A stretch of 64,000 nt of DNA from Thamnaconus septentrionalis (lineage: Eukaryota; Chordata; Actinopteri; Tetraodontiformes; Monacanthidae), in contig CM020505.1 in the NCBI GenBank assembly GCA_009823395.1, forward strand, positions 9,257,129 through 9,321,128. The letters are read 5' to 3'. A model generated the notes under the pieces. That model made no database searches. It saw only the letters and a list, made by a program, of their open reading frames with translations, and was not told the DNA's origin. Positions 41,877 to 60,948 of this stretch are shown here, one piece after another. Position 1 is the stretch's first letter. Each line of letters begins with the position of its first letter. Both the position numbers and the translations under genes were made by a program.

Positions 41877-44800
41877 ATGGAGGCGCAGGGAGGGGCTGCA
41901 GGGAGCCCAGGTAAGAGCCATTTCCCCTTTCCCCGTCTTTTCTCCTGTCTTATCTGTGGTGCCAAAGCGCTCAATGTCCCCAGTTAGCGAGCATGTCTAG
42001 CAGCTAGGATTATAATTATTATAGGCCGGGCAGTGCCATGCACACTTTCCAAAGGGTGGGACTGAATGATGATGGTCAGACTCGCTGCATTTGTTTCCAA
42101 ATGTTGACTCAGCAGTTAGTGGCTGGTGGCAGATCCCCCACCACCACCACACACACACACACACACACACACAGCCTGTCAGGATGTAAACGCTGGGGTC
42201 ACTAATGTGTAGCCCAGGAGGAACGCACTAGCAGGGCAGCAGCACAAAAGCTGGACTGGCAGCGCACACAATGCAGTACAACAGTGGACGCACATGCTGG
42301 AAACCATGGAGCAACGTGTGGCAACTTTTTGTAGGTCACATTTTCATAGCAAAATGCTGCAAAGCTTCGTGTCAAAGAGATAATTTAGTTAGTTTTGTCA
42401 CAATTTTTTTTTAATTTTTAAGTTTTATTATTTACATTTTAACTATGTCACAAACTTGACCCTTCTCCCCCCTTATATTTCCCAGCAATGATTGTCTCTA
42501 CCTGTTGCCTGTTATTTTTCCTTGTGAGTGAATTTTTTTGTGATAATTCTAGTAAGACCTTCTTTTTAAAGAATGTTCATGAAAGTGATTGTACTTTGAT
42601 ATGAACATTTTCTGACTTTTTCTGCAAACCATGCATTTCTGACAGCAAAGAGAAAAATTACAGAAAGAAATTGCACAGCAGAAGGGCTGATAACATTCAA
42701 ACAAGTTCTATATATCGTGATATATTTAAATAGGAGACACTGATCTGTCTGCCTCTCAGGACAAACGAACTGATCCACTGTCAGCTTAAAGTTCCACAAG
42801 TTAAAATTGTAAAGACAGAGAGAGAGGCTGATTTAAATGCACAGCGTTTACTCTGGTGTCTTCACAGCCTGTCAAACAGGTGGCTGAGGCATCAGGCCAT
42901 CTGTGTAAACATGTTCTCTGTTGCACGTCCATAATTCTTTGACTTTCTTGAGGGTTTGCTTGTTCTTTTTCTACTCAGTGACAGTCAGAACAGGAACTGA
43001 ATTTATCCTCCAAATATGTATTTGAATAAAAAATATTTGGCAGCGTAAGAGCCTTAACTGAACTGGGGCAGCAGGAAACAAGCATTGGGAGAATTGCCAT
43101 TGTGAATTTATCGTCTCTTAAAATCAAAAATATCTATGTTTTCCAAAGTGGAATTGCTTACTGGCATTCAAATCAGTGGTAATTAATGTACGGTTTAATG
43201 AATGATTGTGTGCACTGCGGGTGATACCACAGTGTCACCTGCAAATTCAAATCCAATATCATGGCAATAATGACTGCCTGCTAAACATGATGGGGATAGA
43301 AACGAGCGGCAGCTAGATAATCTATACTGAACAAACATTTCATTTCGACAACAGAGGAATGGCCTCTAGATTTGTTTGGCATCTCACTGGGGATCAATCA
43401 AGGACAAGAGCAATGAAAGCAGCTTCTCAGGGCGCTGTCATTTTTGTGGCGTGGGCGGCAATTTTACGCGCGTTTTGTGTGCCGCGATGAGAAAAATGAG
43501 CCCTCTTGGAGCAAAATGCACCAGCCATCTGTCAACGCCCATCAGGAAGCTGTTAAGCACCCACATACTCTCCATGGAGTCGGCACCTCGTCGTATAAAA
43601 AGCTTTACTGACGTTATTTCTGCTAGCACCACAGGCATTTGCGTTTAAAATACGTTGATTATTGTATTTATGAACGCAGATGCTGTTTAGAAGATGACAG
43701 CTGATATTTTTTAATCCTTAATCTATGACTTTGCTGACAGTTTGTCTGATTATCCCTCAATGTGAAGCTTTAAGGTGAAACAAAACAACTTACTGTTATG
43801 TGCCGATCTTAGATTGCAAATGCAAAGGGTTTCAGTTTGGCCATGTGTGCAGTGTCTCCCCCTGAATATGAACCTCACAGTGCTGGTGTTAAGTTATAAA
43901 TAATCACAGGTTAAAGGACCAGTGAGTCCACATTTTGATTTTGTCTGCTCCTGCTCGCACTTGCAGAGCCCAACAAAGACATCCAAAAGCTGCTGAAGTC
44001 CTCTAACTCAGGTGACCTATCCAAGGAGCTGTTCCATCACCAGACAGGAGGGGAGGATGAAGAGGAGGAGGGAGGTCTGTCGGGACACACTGCGAGCCTG
44101 CTGCACATCGCCGAGAGAAGGCGTGAGTACACAAGGGGAAAAGACAAGCAGGCTAATGGTGGGCGGATGGATCCAAATATCAATAATATCAACACCAGAG
44201 CCGGTATTGGTATTGGGTCGATGGAGAGGTGGCATCAATAATATCGTTTTAAATCCTCAGCAGCATTCAGCAGGCTGCCAACCTGCTCCTGTTCCATTGA
44301 GAATAGGCCGGTCGCTCCTTTCACTTGCTTGCATTCCACACTTCCTTTGTGTTGCTCTGTCTGGGTGTGGTCACGTGACTCAGGAGCGCTGAGAGTAGCT
44401 AGAGAAACATGGCGAGTCCGAGAGAAAGCAGACGAAGCCCAGTCTGGAGTTCATTCACTTCAGAAAATGGATGGACGATGTTGCCTCTGTTTGACTTAGT
44501 ATCAGCTTGAAAACAAATTTTGCTGGATCACACACCCTGAAGAAGAAGTAAGTGAAAAAAAAAAAAATTCAAAAAATTAAGTGAGAACAAGAGTGGAGAA
44601 GGAAACCATGTTTTGTCAATGGTTATGGTTTGATTTAAGCAACAATGTCACCTAATAATGCTTTGAGCCCGCACATCACTAATGCGTTTCACACACTTTG
44701 AGGTGGCTCATTTTTTTTTATTTTTACTCAAGTTCACCTCTTTGGTCTGAGAACCATCTGAACGATCACTTCCTGTTCTAGGTATTCTTCCCCCTGGTCC

Positions 44801-45773
44801 CCGTTTTCAAAGAGCGCTGAGGCTCAGCTTTGACTGAAAGGCCTCATTGTGCACTCGTCCCATACAGAGGATTCCCTGTACGCGCCTCTCTCCCAGAGCA
44901 CCAGGCACACAACCATGCAGGGCTACATGGATGACAAGGCAACCTTTATCTGCTTCAGCAACTCAACGCTTTCCCCAACCAGACAGCACATCCAGAGGCC
45001 AACCTGTGTGTGCGCCTCGTCGCAGTTTAGGTGCCTCTTTAATCGGTCACCTGCAAGATGACTCCTGAGAGTACATCACTGTTCCCCTGATATCACTGAA
45101 AGAACACAATTTATGAAAAACAATACATTAAAGGTGTCTTAATGTGTCCTTGGCTCAATGTGGAGCAGAATCTCAAAATTATTAATTCATTAGCCATAGC
45201 TACATATTTAGCCCACTGTTTACAACCTCCTGCTGAAACTTGTGCTTAGCTGTATGTTCCACCATATCAGAATCTCAATGAGATTGAGTATCGTAAAGAA
45301 TAGATAAACCCAGAGAAAATAATGACATCACAAACAGCTATTTTTTCCAAAGCAAAATAAGAAAGATGAACTTTTCTCCTTTCTTGTGGGTTCACCAACA
45401 GGATATATATGCAATATTGCTTTAAAACATAGATGAAATGAAGTTTGCATAATTGGAATTTCTACATTTATTTCCATAATGTTAGAGACCCAATGAATCA
45501 CCGTCATACAGCCAATCTCATTGTCTTCCTCACATTAGAGCCCCGTTTGATCATCCTCTATGTTTGGGCTGGCCAGCAGATGAAGAGCATGGAGGTGTTT
45601 TGTTTTTTTTTGTTAATGAAAAAAATGAAAAACAATCTTCTTTCTGTTCCGCTTATGAACTTCAAAGACGAGTGAGAATCAGGCCGTGTGACAGAAAATA
45701 CACCGAGGAAGGCGTTTTCATGGGCCACCAGGCTGTATGCTTGCTGTAAGAATGGAGGCTTTACATCATCCAT

Positions 45774-45837
<64 letters not shown>

Positions 45838-48800
45838 TTTTCCCCAGTCAGTCTCCCCCGCTGGTGCCTCCTTTAAAGAAGAAGGCAGTTGTGCATCTGC
45901 CTGCAAGAGAAAATGTACTGATCAATTATTCAGGGGTGAAGGGTGTGGTAGAGCGAGGGGGGGGGGGGGGAATGGGGAGAGGTGGTTAAAAACAAGCACA
46001 GTGGAGCTGGAGTCACCAGTAAAAATAAGGTCAGCGGCTTTTGTCTTGCTGCTTGCCTCGGTTTTTGTCGTCTCTGTCTTCAGTTTCTTACCTTACTGCC
46101 TCCAACCCACTCCTTCCATCGCGCTGCCTCGCCCTTTCTCGCCCCTTTATCTCCTCCTCCGCATTTTCCAACCTCACGCTTTTCTGTCATCATTTTTTTC
46201 CCCAGGTCTTTTTTGAAAAGCGGGTCAAAAGACTGCTAACTATGAGCGGGAACCCTCCAGCCCGGAGGGAGGAATGAATTCAAGTAGAATAGTCAGGAAG
46301 CCCGTGGGGAGGCGTGGAAAATATCGCAGGAAATTAAAAACAAAAAAAAATGATTGAATCATTGTTGCGAACCGAAAAGAAGTCCAGTGTGATTATCACA
46401 AGATGTTCTATCCAGATGAAATCACCCATGATGGAATTCACTAACTCTGAAGTGTGATGGGCAGAATGATAATGTCAGTATAGAATCAGCACAACTGCGA
46501 CCGCGTTAGATAGATAGATAGATAGATATTTATTGCCATTTGTACAAGTTACATTGGAATTCCTTGTGAGTTTCCCTGAGTCAGTGTAAGAATGTAGTTA
46601 GTCTAACAAAAAACATTACATAAATGACTAAAATAATATGTAAAAATCAAGACAAACGGCAACAGCTCACCTGCCACCTTGATCAGCCATCTTCTTCTGT
46701 CTGCCTCATGTTTTGACTTTATTGTTAATAAATTAATTATTCATGTGTTGGACAGATGGCCACTCGGTTTGGAAAAATATGCATTTTCATGTATCACACC
46801 AGTCACGGGCAGCATTTGAATCAGTCTTGTTCATGAACTTGGCAGCGTGTCTGCATTGTGTATTTTAAATAATTCATAAGGTTTGGATGTGAAACAGAGG
46901 TCACATGACAGTAGAGGGTGTTTTGTTTTGTTTTTTTAATCAACTAAAATTTTTCACGTTTTGTCTGCTGTCTGTCGTCGTGCATGAATTATGTCAACCT
47001 CAGTTTTTTTTTTTTGAATCCTCAAGGTTTTTGTTTCTCTTTAGCCATTAACAACAAAACACATTTTTAAAAATAATCTTCTATGCTTTTTATTTGTTGC
47101 CATTGCTACTTTACATAATGTTACTATATTGCTTATTCTACGTTCCTTGATGTAAAAACAAAACTACCTTAAAGTGAATGTGTTCTTTCACCTCTGCGAT
47201 CATTGTGACTGGAATGGGGGTCTGACACGTTAATGCATGTTATGTTGTAACATAAACCCAATGTGTGCAGCGGTAGCCATCCTGTGTGTGCAGAAATGAA
47301 CAGGTGCAGCACACCCAGGGGAAACATTTAGATCAAAACGCCTTGTAGAACCGGCTATTTCCATCCCAGCTGACCCTAGCGCTTGTCTCCCGACTGTTAA
47401 CGCTTTGTGTGTGGCATGCTGACACAAAGACAGCCACTGTGAAGCTAAATATGCTTGAATAAGAGTATTAGGGGAGCAGCAGAAAGCGGAAATAAAAAAA
47501 AACACTAAGGGTTTATGATGTTGTAAAGATCAAGGCAAAAAGGACTACTGTGAATACACCAAGCAAGAATCAATTAGCTGGCTTTGACGACTATGGGCCT
47601 TGTTAAAAATCTGTTTTAACAGAAGCCACTGGTCAAAGTTATGAAGTTACTGTCCAGATGCCACTGGACAGAAATAAACAGCATTTAAAATAAAAATACT
47701 CTTTCATTCCAAGTTTTCTGAGAAACTGTGAATTTATTTAACAGTTTTTTTTATATGTGAAATCAAAAAGTGTTATTTAATGTAAATTGCTTTTAGGTCA
47801 CACATTCCACCAGCATGTGTGAACTGGCATCCTTACCGCTGCGTCTGCTTGTTGTTTTGTGATCACACGAGATGCCAAATAAACGGACTGCTCCATGTCT
47901 GCTGTGGATGTCGTTTTATGTTTTGCACCGGAGATGATTCCACTGTACGATCCTGAGGTGCAGTTAATGTTGCGACGAGGTCCAGAGAAAAACTTTGCAG
48001 TCTTGTTTGTGTACGTAATGAGTAAAGGAACCTGGTGTTTGTGTCTCAACTGCTTCCATCGTACTCACACTTGCCTGTTTCTGTGTTTGTCTGCCTTGCA
48101 GAACCGCTAAGCAGCGTGTCTTCTTTGGAGGTGCATTTTGACCTCCTGGATCTGACTGAGCTCACTGACATGTCAGACCAGGAACTGGCTGAAGTTTTTG
48201 TCGACTCTGATGAGGAAAACCACAACGAACCCCGTGCAGGTGAGCCTGAATATTTACGAATTTCTTCTTCCTCTTCTTCCTCTTTTTCACCTTTGAACTT
48301 CATCTCCATGAAGTTTCACTGCTTACTGTATTTGACTCATGCTTAATCTAAGGACATATTAAGATTCAACTTTGAGCACCTTCTTGACCTTGATTAACTT
48401 TGCAAGTTTGCAAGTTTTGCTTGTGCAAGACTTCCTGCAGTAGCTCGACTTGTCTTCGCACCAGAGCTTCATTCAAGACAAAGAGTCTGGCTGGCTCGGC
48501 GTTTTGCACATTAAATTTGATGGTTCTTGGGAGCTTTTTCCCAAATTAAATTTCCTCCCTGCAGCCAGGATATTCGCCTCTCATGGAGTCCCTTGTTGGC
48601 GTGGCTCAGCATGGAAAAAAAAAAAGACATGCTGAGCTATTAAAAATGTACAACTTGAAAGGGCTCTTCAGGCTGTAAAGATTTCACTTTACAGCCATTC
48701 TATATTTAGACCTGTGCGGTGGTCACAAGCTGGCCATGCTAATTGAGCGCAGCAAATACCTTGGCGCGTAAAGGCCCGTTAAAAGGGAGAGGGGTCGAGG

Positions 48801-49502
48801 TGTAATAGAGCAGAAGGTACAGTGTTAAGGTTGGTGCGTCCGCGTTACAGAAGCACAAAATCTCTCTCTTGTTTAATTTATGATCACGGGGCCTCATCCC
48901 AAATGTGGACGGTGTGTTTCCCCTCCTTTTTCTCCTCCTCCTCCTGCGATGCTCCTGCCTCTCGGCAGGCTCTCAGCAGTGCACACCATCACCTACATCA
49001 GCCAATTAGGAAACGCCTCACAAATTCAAACCAAAGGAAAGGTGCGAGTCAGTCAGACTGAAGTTTAGCGGCTTCTTGGTGCATCTGTTGCACCATCACT
49101 TGCATTAAATACTGGTTTTATCAGGATTCATTGTTGAGCACATCCAGATAATCTGTTGGTGTGGTGACAGTCTGTTACCAGAAAACGGTTGGACCTGACT
49201 GATCTCTAAGCAGGATAACAATGTCCAGTGTTTTCCTCACATTCTTTCTGTACAGCAGTCAACAGATTGGCAGTAACAGAGAATAAAGGACTAAAATGAA
49301 GGAAACCATGACGTTTTCACTGAAACGTCATTAACTCCTGAAGTTTGACTCTGATACTTTATGTACACAGCATAAGGGGACAATTCATGCCTTTCCTTTT
49401 ACTGCTCACTGCTGAGTCTTATCACTCACTGTTTTATTTTTACCTGCAGAGGTCAGTAGCAGAAATAGATCTGGAGAAACTCAGTATTTTCATCCTTATT
49501 AA

Positions 49503-49593
<91 letters not shown>

Positions 49594-50723
49594 TGGACAA
49601 AGCAACAACTTCTGTGGTGAGCAGCTGTTCTGTTTCTACCTCCTTACTTGACCTTCGCGCTTGAATGCGAGGTGACGTCTGATGATAAGAAAGACTGGTC
49701 ACAAATGTGGCGTCATGAAAGACGAGAGCAAAAGAGAGGAAGGTTGAGCGGGTTCATGCTAAATGTAGGTTCCTAAATAATTCACCATTCCCTGCTGGAA
49801 ACAAGCAGACCTCAGAGCCATTTAAATAGTTGTCACAATCAGAGTAACTGCTCTTGAATGTTATCTGTGGGTGCTTCTGTCTTGTTTGGTTTTGTTTTTC
49901 ACTCTAACTATTGAATCTTACTGTTCTGTTCAGCCTTCTTCCCCTTCAGCTTCCGCTCTGTTTCATTTTAGCTGTGCTGGGCTTTTGAATCAGTCATTTT
50001 AACAAGACAAGAGCAAGCAACAATTTGTGTCCTATCTAGGTTTTCCACTAAAAATAACTAGCCTAGTCCAATAGTGACTGAGATTTCAGTGCAGACTGTA
50101 TATTGCACACTATAACCATTTTTCTGGTTGTTTCTTAGTACTCCAGTGGTATGTGTTTGACTGGATTGGGTTAAAAGTGAGACCCTGTTTTCCCAGGAGA
50201 GGCCTGTCTCTGACGGCTCGTGTGTGCTGCTCGGAGTGGAACACAGGAATGCCTCCCGAGAGCCATAACTGCTCTCAAGACACAAGCAGAAATAGACGGG
50301 CGAAGATAGAAATATGTGTTGTTTTCACAGCTTTCACTGGGTTTCTTTTGCTTTTGTAGGGGAGTTTAACATTTTAGATGCATCAAATGTGGCGTGAATC
50401 TACTGGCCACTCGCCAGCGCAACAGAAGGAGTTTCAGCAGACGAGCTCATAGCTGAGGGCAACGTTGCGTCTGGAGCAGCAACAGCACGACAGACCGCAG
50501 ATACAGGAACCTCTATACCTCTCTACTCGTCTTCTACCGCTTGTTAAACGAGATGCCAGCAAGGTCAGGGAGGAATGGACACAGCACACGTTCGGTCACA
50601 AGCAGGTGTGCGAGAGGTTTGGCTTGGATGGGCCGACTCCTTCCTGCCGCTGATGAGGTCGTTGCCAGTGGAGACACCATCAATCTTTTCAGATCGATAT
50701 GTCTCTCCTGCTCCTCCCGCCCC

Positions 50724-50797
<74 letters not shown>

Positions 50798-51392
50798 GTC
50801 AGGTTCGCATGTCTGAAATCTGGTTTGATGCATATGACCTTCATTCGGTGACCCAGTGGGCGGCCAAAGCAAAGCAGGTTGTCAGCACCACCACTCAGTG
50901 TTTTGTGTTCTTGTTGGTTGGATATTGCCACCAGGTGGTACAAAACGGAACTGCAAAAAATGAAAACCCTCACAGATGAGACGTTTATCTTAAAAAACAT
51001 CTCATCAGTTATATTGAGAAAACCATGGAATCCAAAAATATGAGCTAGAATGCATGTATTGGTTTGATAATAATAACCAATGCATGAATTCCAGCTCATA
51101 TTTTTGGATTCCATGGTTTTCTCAACATTACTGATAAGATGTTTTTTTGGGAGATGTTTTTTTTGAGACGGTTTATAAATGAATTCATTGCATATAGAGG
51201 AACCGGAATTCTCATTTCTCGCTATTTCTTTCCGCAGGCTCCCACCAGCCCGTGCTTCCAAGAGGCGGATACATGCGCTCCCCCTCGTGGACGCGCTGCA
51301 GCAAGGTCGAAGCTCCTCGGGAGAGAAAGCACCACAGTGACTCAGACACCCCGGATTCCTTAATGAAGCTGGAGAGGCCCAAGCAACCCTGA
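41877..51392 (+). CDS. dbndd1: Dysbindin domain-containing protein 1
   Basis: Small cytoplasmic protein of the dysbindin family, a relative of DTNBP1; the paralog DBNDD2 binds casein kinase 1. Its own function is poorly known. Four coding exons: 41877-41910, 43967-44122, 48102-48239 and 51238-51392, all with GT-AG introns in phase 1. The product is 160 residues (human DBNDD1 158). Exon 3 encodes the diagnostic dysbindin core: [20 protein letters not shown], then [20 protein letters not shown] (residues 64 on). Exon 4 carries [14 protein letters not shown] and ends LERPKQP, matching the human C-terminus pattern. Exon 2 is acidic ([10 protein letters not shown]) and ends at HIAERR. The start (ATGGAGGCGCAGG) has a fair Kozak context, and exon 1 codes for only 11 full codons. 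Introns hold several microsatellites and a large foldback. It converges on afg3l1, its neighbour also in human. Confidence 0.95.
42141..42173. repeat. (CA)n microsatellite in dbndd1 intron 1
   Basis: A CCA run followed by about 12 CA units, seen directly. Confidence 0.9.
45777..45833. repeat. (TC)n microsatellite in dbndd1 intron 2
   Basis: About 28 TC units, seen directly. Confidence 0.95.
46507..46600. repeat. (TAGA)n-linked interspersed-repeat tail
   Basis: Five to six TAGA units run into ATTTATTGCCATTTGTACAA, a pattern typical of a fish retroposon end (TAGA)n-TTTATTGTCATTGTAC. Divergent copy; family not assigned. Confidence 0.5.
49506..49589. repeat. (GT)n microsatellite in dbndd1 intron 3
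   Basis: 42 uninterrupted GT/TG units, seen directly. Potential Z-DNA. Confidence 0.97.
50726..50796. repeat. (GT)n microsatellite in dbndd1 intron 3
   Basis: 35 uninterrupted GT/TG units after a C-run, seen directly. Confidence 0.97.
50992..51147. repeat. Long foldback (73-bp arms, 10-bp loop)
   Basis: Left arm 50992-51064 and right arm 51075-51147 are reverse complements at 67 of 73 positions, separated by TGATAATAAT. The core, ACCATGGAATCCAAAAATAT on the left arm, is perfectly paired. It lies in dbndd1 intron 3, 90 bp upstream of the exon 4 acceptor. It could be a foldback MITE or a local inverted duplication. Transcribed, it would form a long dsRNA hairpin. Confidence 0.9.
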
Positions 51393-52140
51393 TACTGAAG
51401 AAGTTGAAGAGCAGATTGGAGGAGAGGAGAGGGAAGGAAAAAAAAACAAACCTCAGAGGTGGAGAGAAACAGAGCTGGAAGACACCCACCTCCACCACCC
51501 CCACCACCTCGCCCATATGTTTCATGCCACTGAACAGAGCAGTTGAGGATCGAGGCCTCGGAGCTCTGCGCTGCATCGGCAACGTGCGACACCCTCGTCT
51601 TTTCCTTCTCTCATCCCTTCGTCCCTTTCTCTCTCAGAAACACACACAATCATTGTTTCAATCAAGCCCGAGCTGCAGGGAGATTTGAAGGAGGACGAGG
51701 TGAGAGGCCAGTGGGGTAATTGCAGCTCCTCCTTCCTCACAGGCTCTCCGGGAGAGAAGGAGAAGCCCAGGGGGTGCCACCGCCTCTGTGTACATCATGC
51801 CACCGTGATGGTCCAACCCTCATTGTGAGGCTTCGACACTGTGAATCGTTTAGAATTAATTTGACAACTGGATAAGGAAATTTGAGGCTTGTCGGCTTAA
51901 AATATGTGACAGCATTTTGTATTTCTTGTTTTTTTTGGCAGGCATTTTTGAGATCTGATGAGGACGGTGAGCACGATGCAACATTTTTATCCATCCCACC
52001 AGCTCTATTTTAATGGAGAATCTGTGCTGTAATTTACATCCTTTGAGATGAAAACCTTGCACTTGTCTCACAGAGTGGGGCTCACAGCTGCTCACCAGGT
52101 GGGATTATTACTGGCACACGAGGTGGAGACACCCGGCGTT

Positions 52141-52146
52141 AATAAA
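52141..52146 (+). terminator. Candidate dbndd1 poly(A) signal
   Basis: AATAAA about 750 bp after the dbndd1 stop. Another AATAAA occurs near 52554. Confidence 0.4.
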
Positions 52147-52673
52147 CCGAGGTCAAAGTCACCAGCTTTTTACGCCTCAAATCTTTTCATTCTCTATTCA
52201 CTCATTTCAAAATTGGTGAGCATTTCACTTGTTTTCTACATTACTCCCTTTCCCAACATGCTGCTATTAAGGTGTGTTGGTATCCAGATGTCATTGGCTG
52301 AGTTGCATGAAGTTGTTGAGGTAGCAGTTTAGTGGCTAGAAAGAGTGTGCTCAGTGACACGGGCCTTCATTCAGCGCCGTGTGATGCCAAAAATACAACA
52401 AAGTGCCAACAGTTTTTTTTTGATCAACTTTGTAAGGATTTGATTTGGATACAGTATTTTCATGTCATTATTGGCAAAACCTAAAGCAGACGAGTGGTAA
52501 TGACTATGACTAGTGTGATGGGATGGATCAGAGGTGACAGTGGGACAGTAGAACAATAAATGAGACTAATTGTAACGCAAATGAGTGTGTTCTCATGTGT
52601 CATTGATTATTATACAACATAGCCAGATGCAAGAGATGAACATTGTACTGGTGGTGATCACCAACACCATAAT

Positions 52674-52675
<2 letters not shown>

Positions 52676-52710
<35 letters not shown>

Positions 52711-52722
52711 TAATAATAATAA
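52676..52722. repeat. (AAT)n microsatellite
   Basis: About 15 AAT units with one AAC interruption, seen directly. Confidence 0.93.
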
Positions 52723-53915
52723 AAGGGTTTCAAAGCAGATTGGTGAAATACATCACAATCCTGCGGTTTTTCTATTATTTATTATTTTACGCAGAAGTTG
52801 CCACGTTTGTGTCATACACAAAGTTAAATCTTCAACTGCAATATTACATTGTTTTTTTGTTTTTTCAAACAAATATATTTAGAGCAGATTTTCACATTTC
52901 CTTTATCTGCAATGTTTTTACAGTTAAACTATAAAATCGCAAATGAACTGGGTGTCCAAAAGCACATAAAAACCTCTTCAAGTACAAATATTGACATTTC
53001 CTTTGGACTGTGTTTCTTTCAGACAGTGTTATTGATGCTGTGAGTAACAACTGCCTCAAACTTAAAAATAATAATAATGATCATTTTGTAATATTTATTA
53101 TTGTACACAGTAACAAAATACAGGCACTTCTGTGGATGAATTCTGAAAGGCCAAGTTTTGTTTTTTTCTTCAAGTAAATCTCATTTTCAGCAGGCTTCCT
53201 GTTGTCAAGATGTGGAGCTATTAGCTTGACCACCAAAATAGGGTAGAGTAATACTATGAGACTGTGAGGTATTTGGTGACACCAAAATAATTATTTCAAG
53301 CAGCGTGTGGTGTGTGACACTGAGGAGAAGAAAATGGTACAGTAAGTAAAATGTTCATATGTCCTATTGTTGGAGCTACCTTTGCTACCTGTGATGTATT
53401 AATTAGACTGAGTGATAACAACAGGAGTGGGAGCCCTGTGATGCGTAGAGAGTTTGTTTTGTTTGTGTTTTTTTAGTATTCCTGGGAATGATGGAATGTC
53501 TGGCAGAGACTCACTGAAACTCTAAAGCTGTTTACAATTTTAGTTCTGAAAAATAAGCAACTGGTTTTCTGCTTTCAGCATCTGTTGAGACTGGAATCAC
53601 TCTTGTTCCATTCCTATTAATGGAGTTGACTCGACACAGTCTTGATAGCTGGTTGCATAAAAGGAAATAAGAGCAATGAATCAAATTCGTATGATTCCAA
53701 CCGAGACATCGCAACAGTTTGGAAATTACACACCTCAGGTTGCGGTTTATGGAGCGTATCGCATCTGACCTCATTTCTCAGATGGGAAATTAAATTAAGT
53801 TCAGTAACATCAACGCTGCCATGTTATTATGGATGTCTGAGAGGAGCCATGTTCTAAAAAACAAACACTGCCCTCATTTTATGGACTGACTTTTATTTTT
53901 GTTTCTAAATTTGTC

Positions 53916-53921
53916 TTTATT
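53916..53921 (-). terminator. Candidate afg3l1 poly(A) signal
   Basis: TTTATT on the plus strand (AATAAA on minus), about 250 bp beyond the afg3l1 stop codon. A second copy at 53892-53897. Confidence 0.45.
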
Positions 53922-54172
53922 ATAAACATAATAAATACTTCCCCACCGCATTTACTGCAAACCTGCTACAACTGCTGAGCAAATGGCAACACTTGCACAG
54001 TAACTCATGAAAAATGACAAAATGGCAGCCAAAATGTGCAATATACGGTAAACACATTAAAAAATGTGTCGTCACTTTTTTTTAACTGCTGACTTCAGTC
54101 TAGAGAAGGCTGATTTACATTTGACCTGTTTTCTCCACCCAGTATCCCCTTACAGCTACATGGCAGATTTTT

Positions 54173-60490
<6,318 letters not shown>

Positions 60491-60948
60491 CGCGTTTGTT
60501 GGTTTCAGACGGACTGACTGCACCGTCCCACGAACTAACAACTGGCATTCCTGTTTTGCTCACGAAGACAAAGACATGTCTCCCCGCACCGCTTCACCTC
60601 TGGGTTTTCACCGTAGAGTTTTTCCTTAGTTATTCAATCTCGTTTCTTGCAACTAGCCACGCCCACACTCTACAGAGAGGAAGTGCTCCTGTCCACATGA
60701 CCGGAAATGAACCATCAGGTGTTAGCAGCGGTTGGTACATACTTCGAGGTTTGAGGCTTAAACTCCCGCGTCCGGGGCCGAAGTTAGCCCGAAGGCTTCC
60801 CTGGCTGTCTCCGTCACAGCTCTCCGCTGCCCGGCGGGCATAGATGTCGCCCATGGTCCACGAACTTCTTAAAAAAGCACAAAGTTGACGTGCTTTCCTC
60901 AACGTACACTTCTGGACCCATTGCTGCGCACCGTCGAAGTGCGAGAAA
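60491..60948. promoter_or_regulatory. Shared divergent promoter, afg3l1 / THAP gene
   Basis: The two start codons face away from each other across 458 bp. The interval is GC- and CpG-rich in its right half and has ETS-like CCGGAAAT near 60701. No TATA box is evident near either start. A bidirectional CpG promoter is inferred from this arrangement. Confidence 0.6.

Larger units (their letters stand above)
44123..48101 (+). other. dbndd1 intron 2 (4 kb)
   Basis: No recognised gene inside. A stretch at about 44865-45060 is open, follows a cag-like acceptor and contains [20 protein letters not shown], but I recognise no family and found no matching donor. The intron also holds a TC array, a G-rich run at 45958-45970 and a TAGA-linked repeat fragment. 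Confidence 0.6.
51393..54172. other. Convergent intergenic gap between dbndd1 and afg3l1
   Basis: Contains the dbndd1 3'UTR (to a candidate poly(A) signal at 52141), an AAT microsatellite and the afg3l1 3'UTR. No supported exon. Mostly AT-rich unique sequence. Confidence 0.65.

Noticed and set aside
41307..41921. Minus-strand open frame of 204 codons
   Set aside because: Antisense to the dbndd1 5'UTR and exon 1 in a GC-rich block; no family resemblance.
44847..45068. Possible extra dbndd1 or nested-gene exon
   Set aside because: Open in two frames with an acceptor-like cag, but no clear donor, no family match, and inclusion would not fit the conserved dbndd1 structure.
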